From the NCBI RefSeq assembly GCF_002994635.1, contig NZ_PVNL01000114.1:1-41221 (forward strand): a stretch of 41,221 nt of DNA. Reading direction: 5' to 3'. The position numbers and the translations under genes were made by a program. The stretch is from Enhygromyxa salina (GTDB taxonomy: Bacteria; Myxococcota_A; Polyangia; Nannocystales; Nannocystaceae). The first letter of the stretch is position 1. Every line of letters begins with the position of its first letter. The notes beneath the pieces are model-generated. The model did no database searches. It was not told the DNA's origin and was given only the letters and a program-made list of their open reading frames with translations. Of this stretch, positions 1 through 8,153 are shown one piece after another.

Positions 1-138
1 GCGAGGACGAAATGAGCACTAGGAAACGCCCATTGCGGGATGGAGTGGTCGCTTTGCGAAGAGACACGCGGTCTGGGTCCCAGAAAGCGACCACTCCATC
101 CCGCAATGGGCGTTTCCTAGTGCTCATTTCGTCCTCGC
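1..138. repeat. 55-bp perfect inverted repeat at left edge
   Basis: Bases 1-55 are the exact reverse complement of bases 84-138, with a 28-base spacer. The right arm covers the last codons and stop of the minus-strand HTH gene (124-330), so the left arm is a mirror copy of the end of a gene. There is no T-run after the stem, so it is not a standard terminator. The repeat starts at base 1, so it may extend outside the window. A fold-back assembly artefact at a contig end, a transposon terminal inversion or a real cruciform are all possible; I favour the artefact. Confidence 0.9.
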
Positions 139-330
139 TTCGGAGATGGCGCTGCTCTGGCGAAGCCAAGCCAGAACAGACCCCTTCTCGAAGATGAGGC
201 GCCGGCCAAGCCGGCGGTGGGGAATATCCCCACTCTTCGCGGCCTCATAGATCGTCTTGCGGTTGACCCCCAGGAGCTCCGCAAGCTGGTCTGCGCTGTA
301 GATCTCTATCTCACCGTGATCTGCTGGCAT
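124..330 (-). CDS. Excisionase-family helix-turn-helix protein (AlpA/MerR-like)
   Basis: This 68-aa protein contains one small winged-helix module of the HTH_17/excisionase type. The segment from about residue 10 (YSADQLAELLGVNRKTIYEA) is the helix-turn-helix, and PHRRLGRRLIFEKGSVLAWL is the wing and closing helix. Such proteins bind DNA as recombination directionality factors or as small regulators in integrated elements. I chose the ATG at 330, where the conserved domain begins; an upstream start at 378 would add 16 unlikely residues. It follows the 773-aa gene on the same strand after 187 bases. Its 3' end lies in the right arm of the inverted repeat. No integrase is visible in the window, so an excision role is inferred from family only. 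Confidence 0.75.
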   Translation of the reverse strand: MPADHGEIEIYSADQLAELLGVNRKTIYEAAKSGDIPHRRLGRRLIFEKGSVLAWLRQSSAISEARTK

Positions 331-517
331 CGATACGACTCCACGGCACCGCGTGGATGAGCACGGCACACCACCCATGGTCGATCAAATGGCGAGCTGT
401 TGCCAAGCTGGTCGCGGAGTTGGCTAACCTTGCGAATGGGCTCTCCACCGCGCCTACAGCAACCGTCAAAATGCTGCGATCACGGGCGAGTATCCTGTGC
501 GCCGGGCTGGAATCAGC

Positions 518-2839
518 TCAGTCGTCATCGTCTTCGCGGCGCCGAGCTTCGCGGTCGAGTTCGGCGGCGACCGAGCCGCTGATCGAGCCCAGAGTCGACC
601 CACCCAAGCCCGGGCTCAAGAGAGCCGACGCGAAGAAGGACATGCTGAGGCGGTAGCCGCCAGAGTAGATGATGACCTCGCGCGGCAAGGTCAAGCCGAC
701 CTGCGTCACGTAGGAGCCGGTCTCGGCTCGATGCGTGGTCAGGGAGCGCTCCCAGCTCAATGCCGCTGGTGGGTCGCGATCTGGATGATTAAGCTCCGCC
801 GAGAGGCTGACCCAGGTTGACCCACCATGCCGGCTCGGGCTCGTGCTCGCCCGGAGGCGCGCGAGCACGGCACCACCCAGGGCTAAGAACACTGAGCCGT
901 CGTGGAGATCTGTGAACAGTGGGCGGTTCATGGCGGCTCGCAGTGCGAGCCACAGGACACCGAGATACTCGTCGGCTCGGTGCCACACCTCGGCGTCAAT
1001 GGAGAATAGGCTTGGCGACGAGTTCACACACTCGACGATGCCGAGTGAGTTGTTGGTCAGCTTTCGCTTGTAGTTAGCGAGTGTGCCCTGTTCCTTCCGC
1101 AACACCGCGTCATCGAGGTAGTCGGGCAGCAGGCCCGACGCGTCGACCAACCCTTGCCACGTGGCGATGGGACCGGATGCGAGTTGCCGTAGCGAGACAA
1201 TGCCCCGACATTCTGGAAACACGTACGATTCCCTTCGCCCCCATTGGTCCACGTCTTCGTGGTAGCGGTACGAACTTGCGTGTTGAAGTGCGTGAAAGGT
1301 CCAGCCCCTCGCGTGAAAGCCAAGTTGACTGTGGCGATCGACCCGCAGCAACGTGGTCACCGACGGTAGATATTGCCACCACGACACGTCCTCGTCTTCA
1401 ACAGTCAGGCGCGGGTCGCCATAGGTGTTCAACCACTGCGTCGGCCTCCCCCATATCTTCTCGGTGCCGTAGCGTGAAGGCAAGAGCAGCTCGGCCGCTG
1501 GCGGGCCCTTGGTCAGTGCGGCATCGAGCGCCGCACGCCAGTCGGCGGGCTCACTCGGTGTTGCCGGTGGGTGGTGCCCCGTCGCCAGCAAGAAGGCGCG
1601 CGCGTGGTGAAAGAGCAGCTTGTGTTCGTCCGGGGGGGCGAGGCGCTCGAGCAGGCGGTCGTAGTAGGGGTCGCGCAAATAGTCTTCCTCCCCCCAGCCC
1701 TCGAGCTCATTCAAGAACTCGCGGAGAATGACCTTTGGCGAGGACTCGTGGATGTGTACGCGCCCGGAGTCGGGCGGCTCGGCGGCGAGCGGCTGGCACG
1801 ACTCCACGAGCAAGTGGAGCTCGTCGTCGACGCGTAGGACCTTGGGCTGGATGCTCCGAGTTTTGCGAAGCTCGAGTTCACGGTCGAGCTGTTCGCGCTC
1901 GACGGTCTCGACCGCCTCGGTGCCGAGGGAATGGCAAGCTGCGCGGCCAAGCTCTCCAAGCTCGTGCTCGAGCCGCTCCCGAGCAGTCGAGGTCGCCTCG
2001 ACACCGAGGGCGAGGGCGAGGGCCGCCCGGTCCTGGGGCGTCCGCGTGCGACACAACTCGGACGTCTCGTCGCCGAGTTCGTAGAGCACGCGACGACGCT
2101 CGAGTGGTGACTCGGGCAACTTCGCCGGGGCCTCGGCGACGACCCCAACATCCGCGAGCGGGTGGTCGACAGCACCGACTTCGGGCAGGGCACCGTCGCG
2201 GGCAAAGTCGGCCAGACCGTCAGGGGGGTAGAGTTCGATCTTGCGCGCGACGATGTCCATAGCCAGCCAGTGCTCGGGACGCTCGTACTGGGCCCGCGAG
2301 ACGACCAACGTTCCCTCGTCGGCCAACTCCTCGACCCTGGGCCACGCAAGATCCACACTTTCGACCGTGTCCAACTTGACCCCGTCGAGGTTGGCGACTC
2401 CGAGGGGAGTCCTATCAGCCTGGCCCTTGGTCAAGACCAGACTGAGCGGACCCAGCTCCAAACCCATGAGCAAGACCGGCAGGCCCTCAAACAACGCCGC
2501 CTGGTCCTCGGCCGACGAGAAGGGCGTCAGGTCGATGACGACCTTTGGCGGGGCCGAAGCACCGCTCAGCAGCGCTTGGACCGTATCCCACAGCGCAGCC
2601 TGCTCCTCGGTCGGTACGCCGAGGATCTCGAACAGGAGGTCCGCCCGGACCCGCTGGCCAAAGAAGAACCTCAACCCGGTCGGCGCGAGGTTGACGCAGC
2701 GGCTGAACTGCGCCTCCACGGAGCTGGGCTTGTTGGTAAACTCGGGGTGGCCAGCCTGCCAGCGCTCGTGCCAGGTCATGGCGATCTGCTTGCTGGGGCG
2801 GTCGCCGATGTAGCGTCGTAGTTCGTTCTGAACGTTCAT
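518..2839 (-). CDS. Large protein of unknown function (773 aa)
   Basis: I do not recognise this protein. The first 90 residues are basic and helix-rich and end in an LLFEILGVPTEEQAALWDTV segment that looks like the regulatory tail of an XRE-type domain, so DNA binding by the N-terminus is possible. The middle (about 260-420) is Glu/Arg-rich and probably helical. The C-terminal half is Trp/Tyr/His-rich (for example WQYLPSVTTLLRVDRHSQLGF) and looks globular and enzyme-like. The end has hydrophobic stretches (LSMSFFASALLSPGLGGSTL) and then an acidic run of Asp. I preferred the ATG at 2839 (MNVQNEL) over 2896, whose extra residues look non-coding. It sits among phage/plasmid-type regulators, so an accessory-element role is likely. 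Confidence 0.75.
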   Translation of the reverse strand: MNVQNELRRYIGDRPSKQIAMTWHERWQAGHPEFTNKPSSVEAQFSRCVNLAPTGLRFFFGQRVRADLLFEILGVPTEEQAALWDTVQALLSGASAPPKVVIDLTPFSSAEDQAALFEGLPVLLMGLELGPLSLVLTKGQADRTPLGVANLDGVKLDTVESVDLAWPRVEELADEGTLVVSRAQYERPEHWLAMDIVARKIELYPPDGLADFARDGALPEVGAVDHPLADVGVVAEAPAKLPESPLERRRVLYELGDETSELCRTRTPQDRAALALALGVEATSTARERLEHELGELGRAACHSLGTEAVETVEREQLDRELELRKTRSIQPKVLRVDDELHLLVESCQPLAAEPPDSGRVHIHESSPKVILREFLNELEGWGEEDYLRDPYYDRLLERLAPPDEHKLLFHHARAFLLATGHHPPATPSEPADWRAALDAALTKGPPAAELLLPSRYGTEKIWGRPTQWLNTYGDPRLTVEDEDVSWWQYLPSVTTLLRVDRHSQLGFHARGWTFHALQHASSYRYHEDVDQWGRRESYVFPECRGIVSLRQLASGPIATWQGLVDASGLLPDYLDDAVLRKEQGTLANYKRKLTNNSLGIVECVNSSPSLFSIDAEVWHRADEYLGVLWLALRAAMNRPLFTDLHDGSVFLALGGAVLARLRASTSPSRHGGSTWVSLSAELNHPDRDPPAALSWERSLTTHRAETGSYVTQVGLTLPREVIIYSGGYRLSMSFFASALLSPGLGGSTLGSISGSVAAELDREARRREDDDD

Positions 2840-3000
2840 GAGATGCAGGCTAGTGGCAGGGGTGGGTTGCGTGCATGCCAAAACGCTTGCATGCATGAAC
2901 TCGACAGGGTTCTGCGCTTGACGCGGGCGCCCGCCTGGCGCTTGTGCAATCCGTGCAATCCTAGAAAATTCCTGATCGAAGCTTGGTCGTCAGCACACCG

Positions 3001-3672
3001 CTAGGCCGCGCGAGCCCAGTCCTTGGCGACCCGCTCCGCTTGCTCGATCACCGTCAACACGGCCAGCTCTTGCTTGTCTGGCGGGTAGCCGTGCTTGCGA
3101 AGCAACCGCCTCACCTTCCGCCGCATGTCGGCGCGCACGGCCTCTTTCTGTGTCCAGTCGATCGTCACCGACCGCCGGATCGCCGCCACCAAGTCATGAG
3201 CGATCGCTGCGAGGATCGTGTCGCTCATCATGTTGTTGCGGAGCAGGTCGGCCGCTGCCCACAGCTTGTCCTCAAATCCGAGCGACCCTGTGGACTCGCT
3301 GCTCTTCGCCTTCTTGCCATTCGCCTTCTTCGTCCCTGGCTTCTCCGCGACGACCTTTACTGTTTTCTTCGACGCTGCGGGAGGCGGAGTACTGGGAGCC
3401 GCTGGCTCGTTGCCAAGAATCCGGGCGGCGATCTTCGCCCTGTCTTTGCCGGAGTCGTCGAGCTCATGCGCCTGGCAGATCGACTTGAGTTCCTTGCGGC
3501 CAAGGGTGTCGAGGACCTCAGCGAAGTTCGCCCGCTTGGAGCAAGCCAGCACGCCGATCAGATCATCCTTGAGCGTCAATCCCGTTCGGTCGAGTTCGAA
3601 TGCATCACAGAGGCCACCAAGGCGCTTGACGGTGAGCGTGGCGAGGGCTGTGCGCTTTGTTGGTTTCGTCAT
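3001..3672 (-). pseudogene. Relic fusing HsdM N-terminus to HsdR C-terminus (type I restriction-modification)
   Basis: This 223-aa open frame joins two ends of a type I restriction-modification operon. Residues 1-90 are a SAP-like pair (ending KELKSICQAHELDDSGKDRAKIAARILG) often placed before HsdM. A Lys/Ala linker follows, then GFEDKLWAAADLLRNNM, which is how the HsdM methyltransferase begins. The sequence then jumps to DLVAAIRRSVTIDWTQKEAVR and LLRKHGYPPDKQELAVLTVIEQAE, the C-terminal helical domain of HsdR (EcoEI_R_C type). The methyltransferase core, HsdS and the motor/nuclease parts are missing, which fits one in-frame deletion of several kilobases. It could still express a small DNA-binding protein. 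The start at 3672 is chosen because upstream residues look non-coding. Confidence 0.8.
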
Positions 3673-3937
3673 CGCGAAGCTGGCACGAGAGTACGGCGGC
3701 AGCCGGCCCTGTGGGAGATCGGGCACCGAGATCGATGGGCCGAGAACCTGGTTGCACTCACCGCCAAGCGCGGCTCGCATGCGTGCAACCCGCAAGAAGA
3801 ACTGAACGGAAAACTCAACCTCACCTCCGGTTGCTTCCGAAACCCAGCAACTCGCCGAAAGGCTTGGTGTTGACTGCCACCCGTCTTCAAACGGCGGAGC
3901 TCACGCGTCGGGCACCTGGGAGTACCATGGCGGCCTC

Positions 3938-4159
3938 GTGCGCCCGCCCAACGAGATTGTCGAGGCCAACGTCCGCCGCTACGCCGCCACCAAGCAGATG
4001 CCGCTCGACGCGGTTGCCCGCGCGAGCGGCATCTCAGTTGACCGCCTGCTGGCGATTTTCCGGGGCGACTTCGACCCCGACCTGGATCTGGTCGGGCGGA
4101 TCGCCGAAGTGCTCGGTGTGACGGCGTCGGATCTGCTCGCCGAGCCCGACTACAACTGA
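3938..4159 (+). CDS. Small XRE-type HTH protein (73 aa)
   Basis: The GTG-started 73-aa protein is a single helix-turn-helix domain of the Xre/Cro family: VRRYAATKQMPLDAVARASG followed by ISVDRLLAIFRGDFDPDLDL and the closing helix IAEVLGVTASDLL. Proteins of this size are usually dimeric repressors. It is convergent with the next XRE gene, and the two coding ends overlap by 10 bases (4150-4159). The target is unknown. Confidence 0.8.
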   Translation: MRPPNEIVEANVRRYAATKQMPLDAVARASGISVDRLLAIFRGDFDPDLDLVGRIAEVLGVTASDLLAEPDYN

Positions 4160-4473
4160 CCCGGCCGGCCGGTGACGTGATCCGACAGCGCCCGGAGCAT
4201 GACGGTGGCGATCTCCTGCTCCGCGTCGGGCAGCCCCAGAACCAGTTCAACCGTCTCCTCGCTGAACTTCTCGGCCAGCAAGACCGATGGAGTCGTCTGC
4301 AGAGCTTCGGCCACCTTGCAGAAGGTGAACAGGTTCGACTGGCGGCGTCCTCGCTCGAGCCGACGGATGGTCTCGGGCGATAACCCGGCGGCGTCGGCGA
4401 GAGCTTCTTGTGTCATGCCCAGAGTGCGTCGGCGATCGACGAGGCGGCGACTGATCTGCCGGATGGTCAACAT
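4150..4473 (-). CDS. XRE-family transcriptional regulator (107 aa)
   Basis: This is a Cro/CI-type DNA-binding protein. Residues about 5-60 form the domain: RRLVDRRRTLGMTQEALADA, then GLSPETIRRLERGRRQSNLF, then FCKVAEALQTTPSVLL. The remaining 45 residues (KFSEETVELVLGLPDAEQEI onward) are acidic and helical, suitable for dimerisation. The ATG at 4473 was chosen because the longer frame upstream (to 4785) is low-complexity and lies in the divergent promoter region. The gene is divergent from the third XRE gene (4899-5264) and convergent with the first, so the three probably form a small regulatory switch. Operator sites were not identified with confidence. Confidence 0.85.
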   Translation of the reverse strand: MLTIRQISRRLVDRRRTLGMTQEALADAAGLSPETIRRLERGRRQSNLFTFCKVAEALQTTPSVLLAEKFSEETVELVLGLPDAEQEIATVMLRALSDHVTGRPGQL

Positions 4474-4898
4474 CGCCGCCTCCCCGCGAGCAGTAACGTG
4501 GGAGACGGGGCGCGTGGTTGTAAACGGGTGCTTTGGTGGCGCATGTTCTCCTGCCCTTGCACGGGCATGCGGGTGCGAGGCGGGTGCAACCACCCCGCTA
4601 CGTGCCGAGCCCCGACTTCGCTCGGAAGGCCGCCCTACAGCCGGAGAAGGCCGCAGGAGGCAAGAAAGTTTTCTCTCCAAGCCCTTGCACAGGCTCACAG
4701 CCACCCTAGCAGGCGGCCGGATCGGAGGCAAGACATCCCCGCAAAGGTGCCGGCGACCTCGGCTGATCGAGCGACAGCAACCCACTTGTCACGGGCCACG
4801 CCACGATCCGGCATCGCTGACCTGTTCCCAGTCGCGATGGTTCGCCATGTTTGTGGCATGTTTCGCCAAGCAAAAGTTCGAGATATCGAGGTGCTGTC
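4474..4898. promoter_or_regulatory. Divergent intergenic region between two XRE genes
   Basis: These 425 bases separate two divergently transcribed regulators and must hold both promoters. The clearest element is a direct repeat CATGTTT at 4846-4852 and 4857-4863, an 11-base period that would place two contacts on the same face of the helix, 36 bases before the GTG of the plus-strand gene. I see no convincing -35/-10 pair and no coding sequence. Confidence 0.4.
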
Positions 4899-5264
4899 GT
4901 GAGCGAGCCTCAACGCGGTGACCGGCCGGCACGAGCGGAGAGCGGTCGACGCTTCGGGCGGCACGTGCGGTCGTGTCGTCGAGCGCGTGGCCTGACACAG
5001 GAAACGCTCGCTGAGCGCTCGCGTCTGTCGCTCGACACCGTCCGACGGGTGGAGAAGGGCACCTTCTCGCCGTCGCTCGACACGCTCAGGAAGCTCTGCA
5101 TGGGGCTACGACTCGAACTCTCGACGCTCTTCGAGAGTCTGGAGCTTGGCGAGCGCGAAGCTGCGCGCGAGCTAGGCGATGCACTCGCGGATTTAACCCC
5201 GGAAGTGCAGCAGTCCCTGTTTCAGCTCGTGGCAGCGATCCGGCGGCAACGGAGCGAGGATTGA
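4899..5264 (+). CDS. XRE-family transcriptional regulator (121 aa)
   Basis: A Cro/CI-type domain occupies about residues 17-75: FGRHVRSCRRARGLTQETLA, ERSRLSLDTVRRVEKGTFSP and LDTLRKLCMGLRLELSTLF. It is followed by an acidic helical tail (LELGEREAARELGDALADLT). The GTG at 4899 is preferred because the preceding residues of the longer frame look like promoter sequence. Its TGA stop (5262-5264) overlaps the TTG start of the next gene (5261), so the two are almost certainly translationally coupled and may act as a pair. Confidence 0.85.
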   Translation: MSEPQRGDRPARAESGRRFGRHVRSCRRARGLTQETLAERSRLSLDTVRRVEKGTFSPSLDTLRKLCMGLRLELSTLFESLELGEREAARELGDALADLTPEVQQSLFQLVAAIRRQRSED

Positions 5265-6148
5265 GGGGCGACGACTACCTCGATCTCGCCGAAGCCGTCG
5301 AGCGCGGCGCGGTTGGGGGCGACGGGCGACTCGAGCCTGATGGGCTGCGGGCTTGGTACACGGTCGAGCTTCGCTCGTGGGCGATCATGCTCGACGATCT
5401 GTGCTGTCAGCTGGCCGCGGATGCCGGGTCGACTCGCAAGGCGCTGGTCCTGCTCGGCGCCCCGGGCGAGCTGCTCGACGCCTGGATAGAGGGTCCGATG
5501 GTCGGGAGCGAAGCGACCTCTCTGTGGTGTGCCGGGCGATGGCGCGACGGGCTGCGCCGAGTCGCGCTCACGCCGGGCGTGCGGGCCCTCAGGGGCGATG
5601 ACTACCTCGACCTCGCTGAAGTCGTGGGCAGCGTGGGGCTCGCTGGCGATGGTGCCCTCGACCCGGCGCGGCTGCGCGCGGGCTACACGGTCGAGCGAGC
5701 GTCGTGGGTGCGGATGGTTGCCGACTTGCTCGGCCAAGTCGTCGCGGACGCTGGCTCGATCGAGCGAGCGTCGACGGTGCTCGCGGTGCCGCTCGACGTG
5801 TTGGCCCCGTGGGTCCGCTGGCTCATATCACGGGGTTCGCTGTGTGCGGCGGACTCGCGCTGGCCCGTTGCTCCGATCGGCGATAGCCCGGGAGCGATGG
5901 CTTATCTCGACCTCGCCGAAGCTGTGGAGCGCGGTGCGGTTGACGGCGACAACGCGATAGACCCGCCCAGCGTGTCCGACTCCTACACCGTCCAGCTCGA
6001 CAGCTGGAAGCGCATGGAGGCCGACTTGCTCTGCCAGGTCATTACCGATGCTGGCTCGAGCCGTAACGCGGCGAAGGTCCTAGATGTGCCTCGCTCGACC
6101 CTCGGCGCGTGGAGCAGGCGAGCGCGGGCACGGGAAGCGAAGCGATGA
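5261..6148 (+). CDS. Protein of three tandem copies of one domain, last copy with a HTH-like end
   Basis: This 295-aa protein is a triplication of a roughly 75-residue unit beginning at residues about 3, 112 and 213. Each unit contains YLDLAE, then an acidic turn (GGDG, AGDG, DGDN), then YTV, a Trp (ELRSW, ERASW, QLDSW), then M..DLL.Q and DAGS followed by a helix-turn-helix-like end. In the third copy that end (RNAAKVLDVPRSTLGAWSRR) resembles the Fis or transposase-type HTH, and the C-terminus is strongly basic. I infer a DNA-binding or adaptor protein able to engage three related sites or partners. I do not recognise the family. It starts with TTG inside the stop of the upstream XRE gene, indicating coupling. 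The three copies are also similar at DNA level, so the duplication is not ancient. Confidence 0.75.
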   Translation: MRGDDYLDLAEAVERGAVGGDGRLEPDGLRAWYTVELRSWAIMLDDLCCQLAADAGSTRKALVLLGAPGELLDAWIEGPMVGSEATSLWCAGRWRDGLRRVALTPGVRALRGDDYLDLAEVVGSVGLAGDGALDPARLRAGYTVERASWVRMVADLLGQVVADAGSIERASTVLAVPLDVLAPWVRWLISRGSLCAADSRWPVAPIGDSPGAMAYLDLAEAVERGAVDGDNAIDPPSVSDSYTVQLDSWKRMEADLLCQVITDAGSSRNAAKVLDVPRSTLGAWSRRARAREAKR

Positions 6149-6275
6149 CGACGCTCGCTCAGGCCCCGCGCAGGGTCGGTGGTCAGCCGTCCTCGAACAC
6201 TTCGAAGATCTCACTGCTCTTGGGTCAACTCCCGATCCTCGCGCAGGCGCCTGACCGTCGTTGTTAACAGACAGG

Positions 6276-6542
6276 TCAGGTCTTGGACCGTTGGTCATCG
6301 AGGGACTCACTGGGGGTCTTGTGGTCATCATCATCGTGCATATCGATCACGGGTTCGCGTTGGAAGTACTGGGCAACCTTCCCCAGTCCGATCGTGGATA
6401 GCGACGCCAGCATGGCGACGCCAAACTCGCGGCGTCGAACCTTGCAGCGCCGGCCAGGGATCACCAGATCGGTGAGCGCGTCGGCGAGCGCATCCATACT
6501 CGAGAAGCGATCGCCTGGTTCAACCGTGAGCCCCCGCATCAA
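6276..6542 (-). pseudogene. C-terminal remnant of a Ser/Thr protein kinase
   Basis: The frame opens with RGLTVEPGDRFSSMDALADALT, which matches the last helices of Hanks-type kinases of myxobacteria (the RGL..DP..R(F/W)PSM..LL..L pattern). A basic segment and a short hydrophobic stretch (FGVAMLASLSTIGLGKVA) follow, where the transmembrane part would start. All catalytic subdomains are absent and the upstream DNA does not supply them. It is therefore a 5'-truncated remnant. Confidence 0.65.
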
Positions 6543-6600
6543 CGTAACCGTTCAGGGGAGGTATTGAGCGGCCGATCGAGCCGTGAGAATCGAGGGGCCC

Positions 6601-6916
6601 GTGGCAACGGCCGCCGCTGCACCGTCGACGGCGAAGGCCAGCAAGCGCGCGTCGTCCAGCAAGCGGGCCAAGCCCAGCAAGCAACGGACGCGGGCCGAGG
6701 TCGCCGAGCTCGGCCCGCGCTTCTACGAGACCCTGTGTGCGCACCCGGGCGAGGCGATGGTCATCCTCGCCGCGCAGGTCGGCGCCACGCCACGCGAGCT
6801 TCACCGCTCGGTCACGTTGCTCGAGGAACGATCTTCCCGCGGCCCTGCTGGCGTGGCTTCCCGACCCATGCCGGGGCTGCGGCCAGCGGCACGCGGAGTA
6901 CGACGTGCTGGCGTGA
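6601..6916 (+). pseudogene. Winged-helix-like gene, probably frameshifted
   Basis: From a GTG at 6601 the frame encodes a Lys/Ser/Ala-rich leader and then ELGPRFYETLCAHPGEAMVI and LAAQVGATPRELHRSVTLLE, which looks like a winged-helix DNA-binding unit. After LLEE the frame turns low-complexity. The neighbouring frame from about 6835 reads DLPAALLAWLPDPCRGCGQR and ends at a TGA at 6914, giving a plausible CxxC..H metal-binding tail. One frameshift near 6825-6835 would join them. Without a frameshift the protein runs on to 6996. Function is unknown. Confidence 0.45.
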
Positions 6917-7085
6917 GCGGGAAAAACGATCGGATGCCGCGCCTCGCGGCGTGCGCGCTGGAGATCTCGTCGTCCGATCCGAGCGAGAGATCTTGATCAG
7001 CCTCACGGCCTGTGGCGCCCCAACGGTGCGCTAGCTCCAACTTGGATCACGAGTTCGGCAGCGGGTGCGCTATATTGCGGCGGCA

Positions 7086-8153
7086 ATGCCCCAGAACCGC
7101 AAGCCCCGCACCCCATTGGTCGTGGCGAAGAGGACGCCCCCAAAGCCATCGGACTTGTATCCGGTGTTTTGGCGTTTCGCGGCGGAACGCCACGATGTGT
7201 ATCTGAAGCGAGTCGCCGGAGTTCGGCCCCCCTGGACCGAGGACGCAGTACTGCGAGAGTATAAGTTTACAAACGTGTACCGGGCTTCCGACCGCGTGAG
7301 CCAGTACTTCATCCGAATGATCTACTCGGAGCCACAACAAGATACGAACACCGTATTTCTCCGCACACTGCTCTTCAAGATCTTCAATAAGATCGAGACA
7401 TGGAAGCAGATCGTGGGCCAGTTGGGCCAGCCGATTGCCTCCTCGTTCGATTTTGGAGCCTGCGCACGGCTGCTCGACACACTTCGGGCACGCGGACACT
7501 CGATTTACTCTGGGGCCTACATTATGCCGTCAGGGGGCGGCAATACTCCGTCGAAGCACCGGATGCATCTGGAGCTGCTGAAGCAGACTCTTGCGGAAGG
7601 TCTGCCGAGCAGGCTTGAAAAAGCCGCCACCCTCGAGGACGCCTACAAGCTCATGCTGGCGGTTCCCACATTTGGACCCTTCCTGGCATTTCAGTATGCC
7701 ATTGATCTCAACTATACGGAGCTGCTTTCCCACTCGGAAGGCGACTATGTTGTCGCCGGACCGGGGGCGCTCGATGGCCTTTCAAAGATTTTCGAGCATC
7801 TTGGAGATTACACTCCAGCGGAAGCAATTCACTGGCTGGCGAAAACTCAAGAGGAGGAGTTTGCAAAGTACGGGCTGCATTTTCACGGTCTATGGGGCCG
7901 GCCGCTTCAGCCGGTTGATGTCCAAAATGTCTTCTGCGAAGTGTCCAAGTACACTCGTGCTTCCCATCCAGATGTGATGGGAAAGAGCGGGCGCACCCGC
8001 ATCAAGCAAAAGTTCAAGTCGCACGGCCCGCTTCCGAGCCCCTTTTTTCCTCCCAAATGGGGCCTCAACCAGACTGTGGAAGACGACTTGGCTGACGAAC
8101 GGCAATCGACCGTAGCAAAGTGCGCGCGCGAACAGATTTCACTGCCTCTGTGA
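7086..8153 (+). CDS. HMUDK_hel / aGPT-Pplase family protein (thymine hypermodification-related)
   Basis: This 355-aa protein matches, by motif memory, the helical domain family shared by 5-hydroxymethyl-dUMP DNA kinase and alpha-glutamyl/putrescinyl-thymine pyrophosphorylases of hypermodified phages. Diagnostic parts are FAAERHDVYLKRVAG with PPW and LREYKFTNVYRASDRVSQY (residues about 31-74), a HhH-like central region (TFGPFLAFQYAIDLNY), and DVQNVFCEVSKYTRASHPD (278-296) followed by SGRTRIKQKF. The family acts on modified thymine bases or nucleotides; the activity here is untested. The ATG at 7086 is preferred to 7065. A TATATT box lies at 7071-7076. The TGA stop directly abuts the stop of the convergent MazG gene. 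Base composition is lower in GC than the flanks, suggesting transfer. Confidence 0.8.
   Translation: MPQNRKPRTPLVVAKRTPPKPSDLYPVFWRFAAERHDVYLKRVAGVRPPWTEDAVLREYKFTNVYRASDRVSQYFIRMIYSEPQQDTNTVFLRTLLFKIFNKIETWKQIVGQLGQPIASSFDFGACARLLDTLRARGHSIYSGAYIMPSGGGNTPSKHRMHLELLKQTLAEGLPSRLEKAATLEDAYKLMLAVPTFGPFLAFQYAIDLNYTELLSHSEGDYVVAGPGALDGLSKIFEHLGDYTPAEAIHWLAKTQEEEFAKYGLHFHGLWGRPLQPVDVQNVFCEVSKYTRASHPDVMGKSGRTRIKQKFKSHGPLPSPFFPPKWGLNQTVEDDLADERQSTVAKCAREQISLPL

Noticed and set aside
1081..1731. Long plus-strand frames opposite the 773-aa gene
   Set aside because: Arg/Ser/Pro-rich translations without domain character; they are antisense frames of a GC-rich gene.
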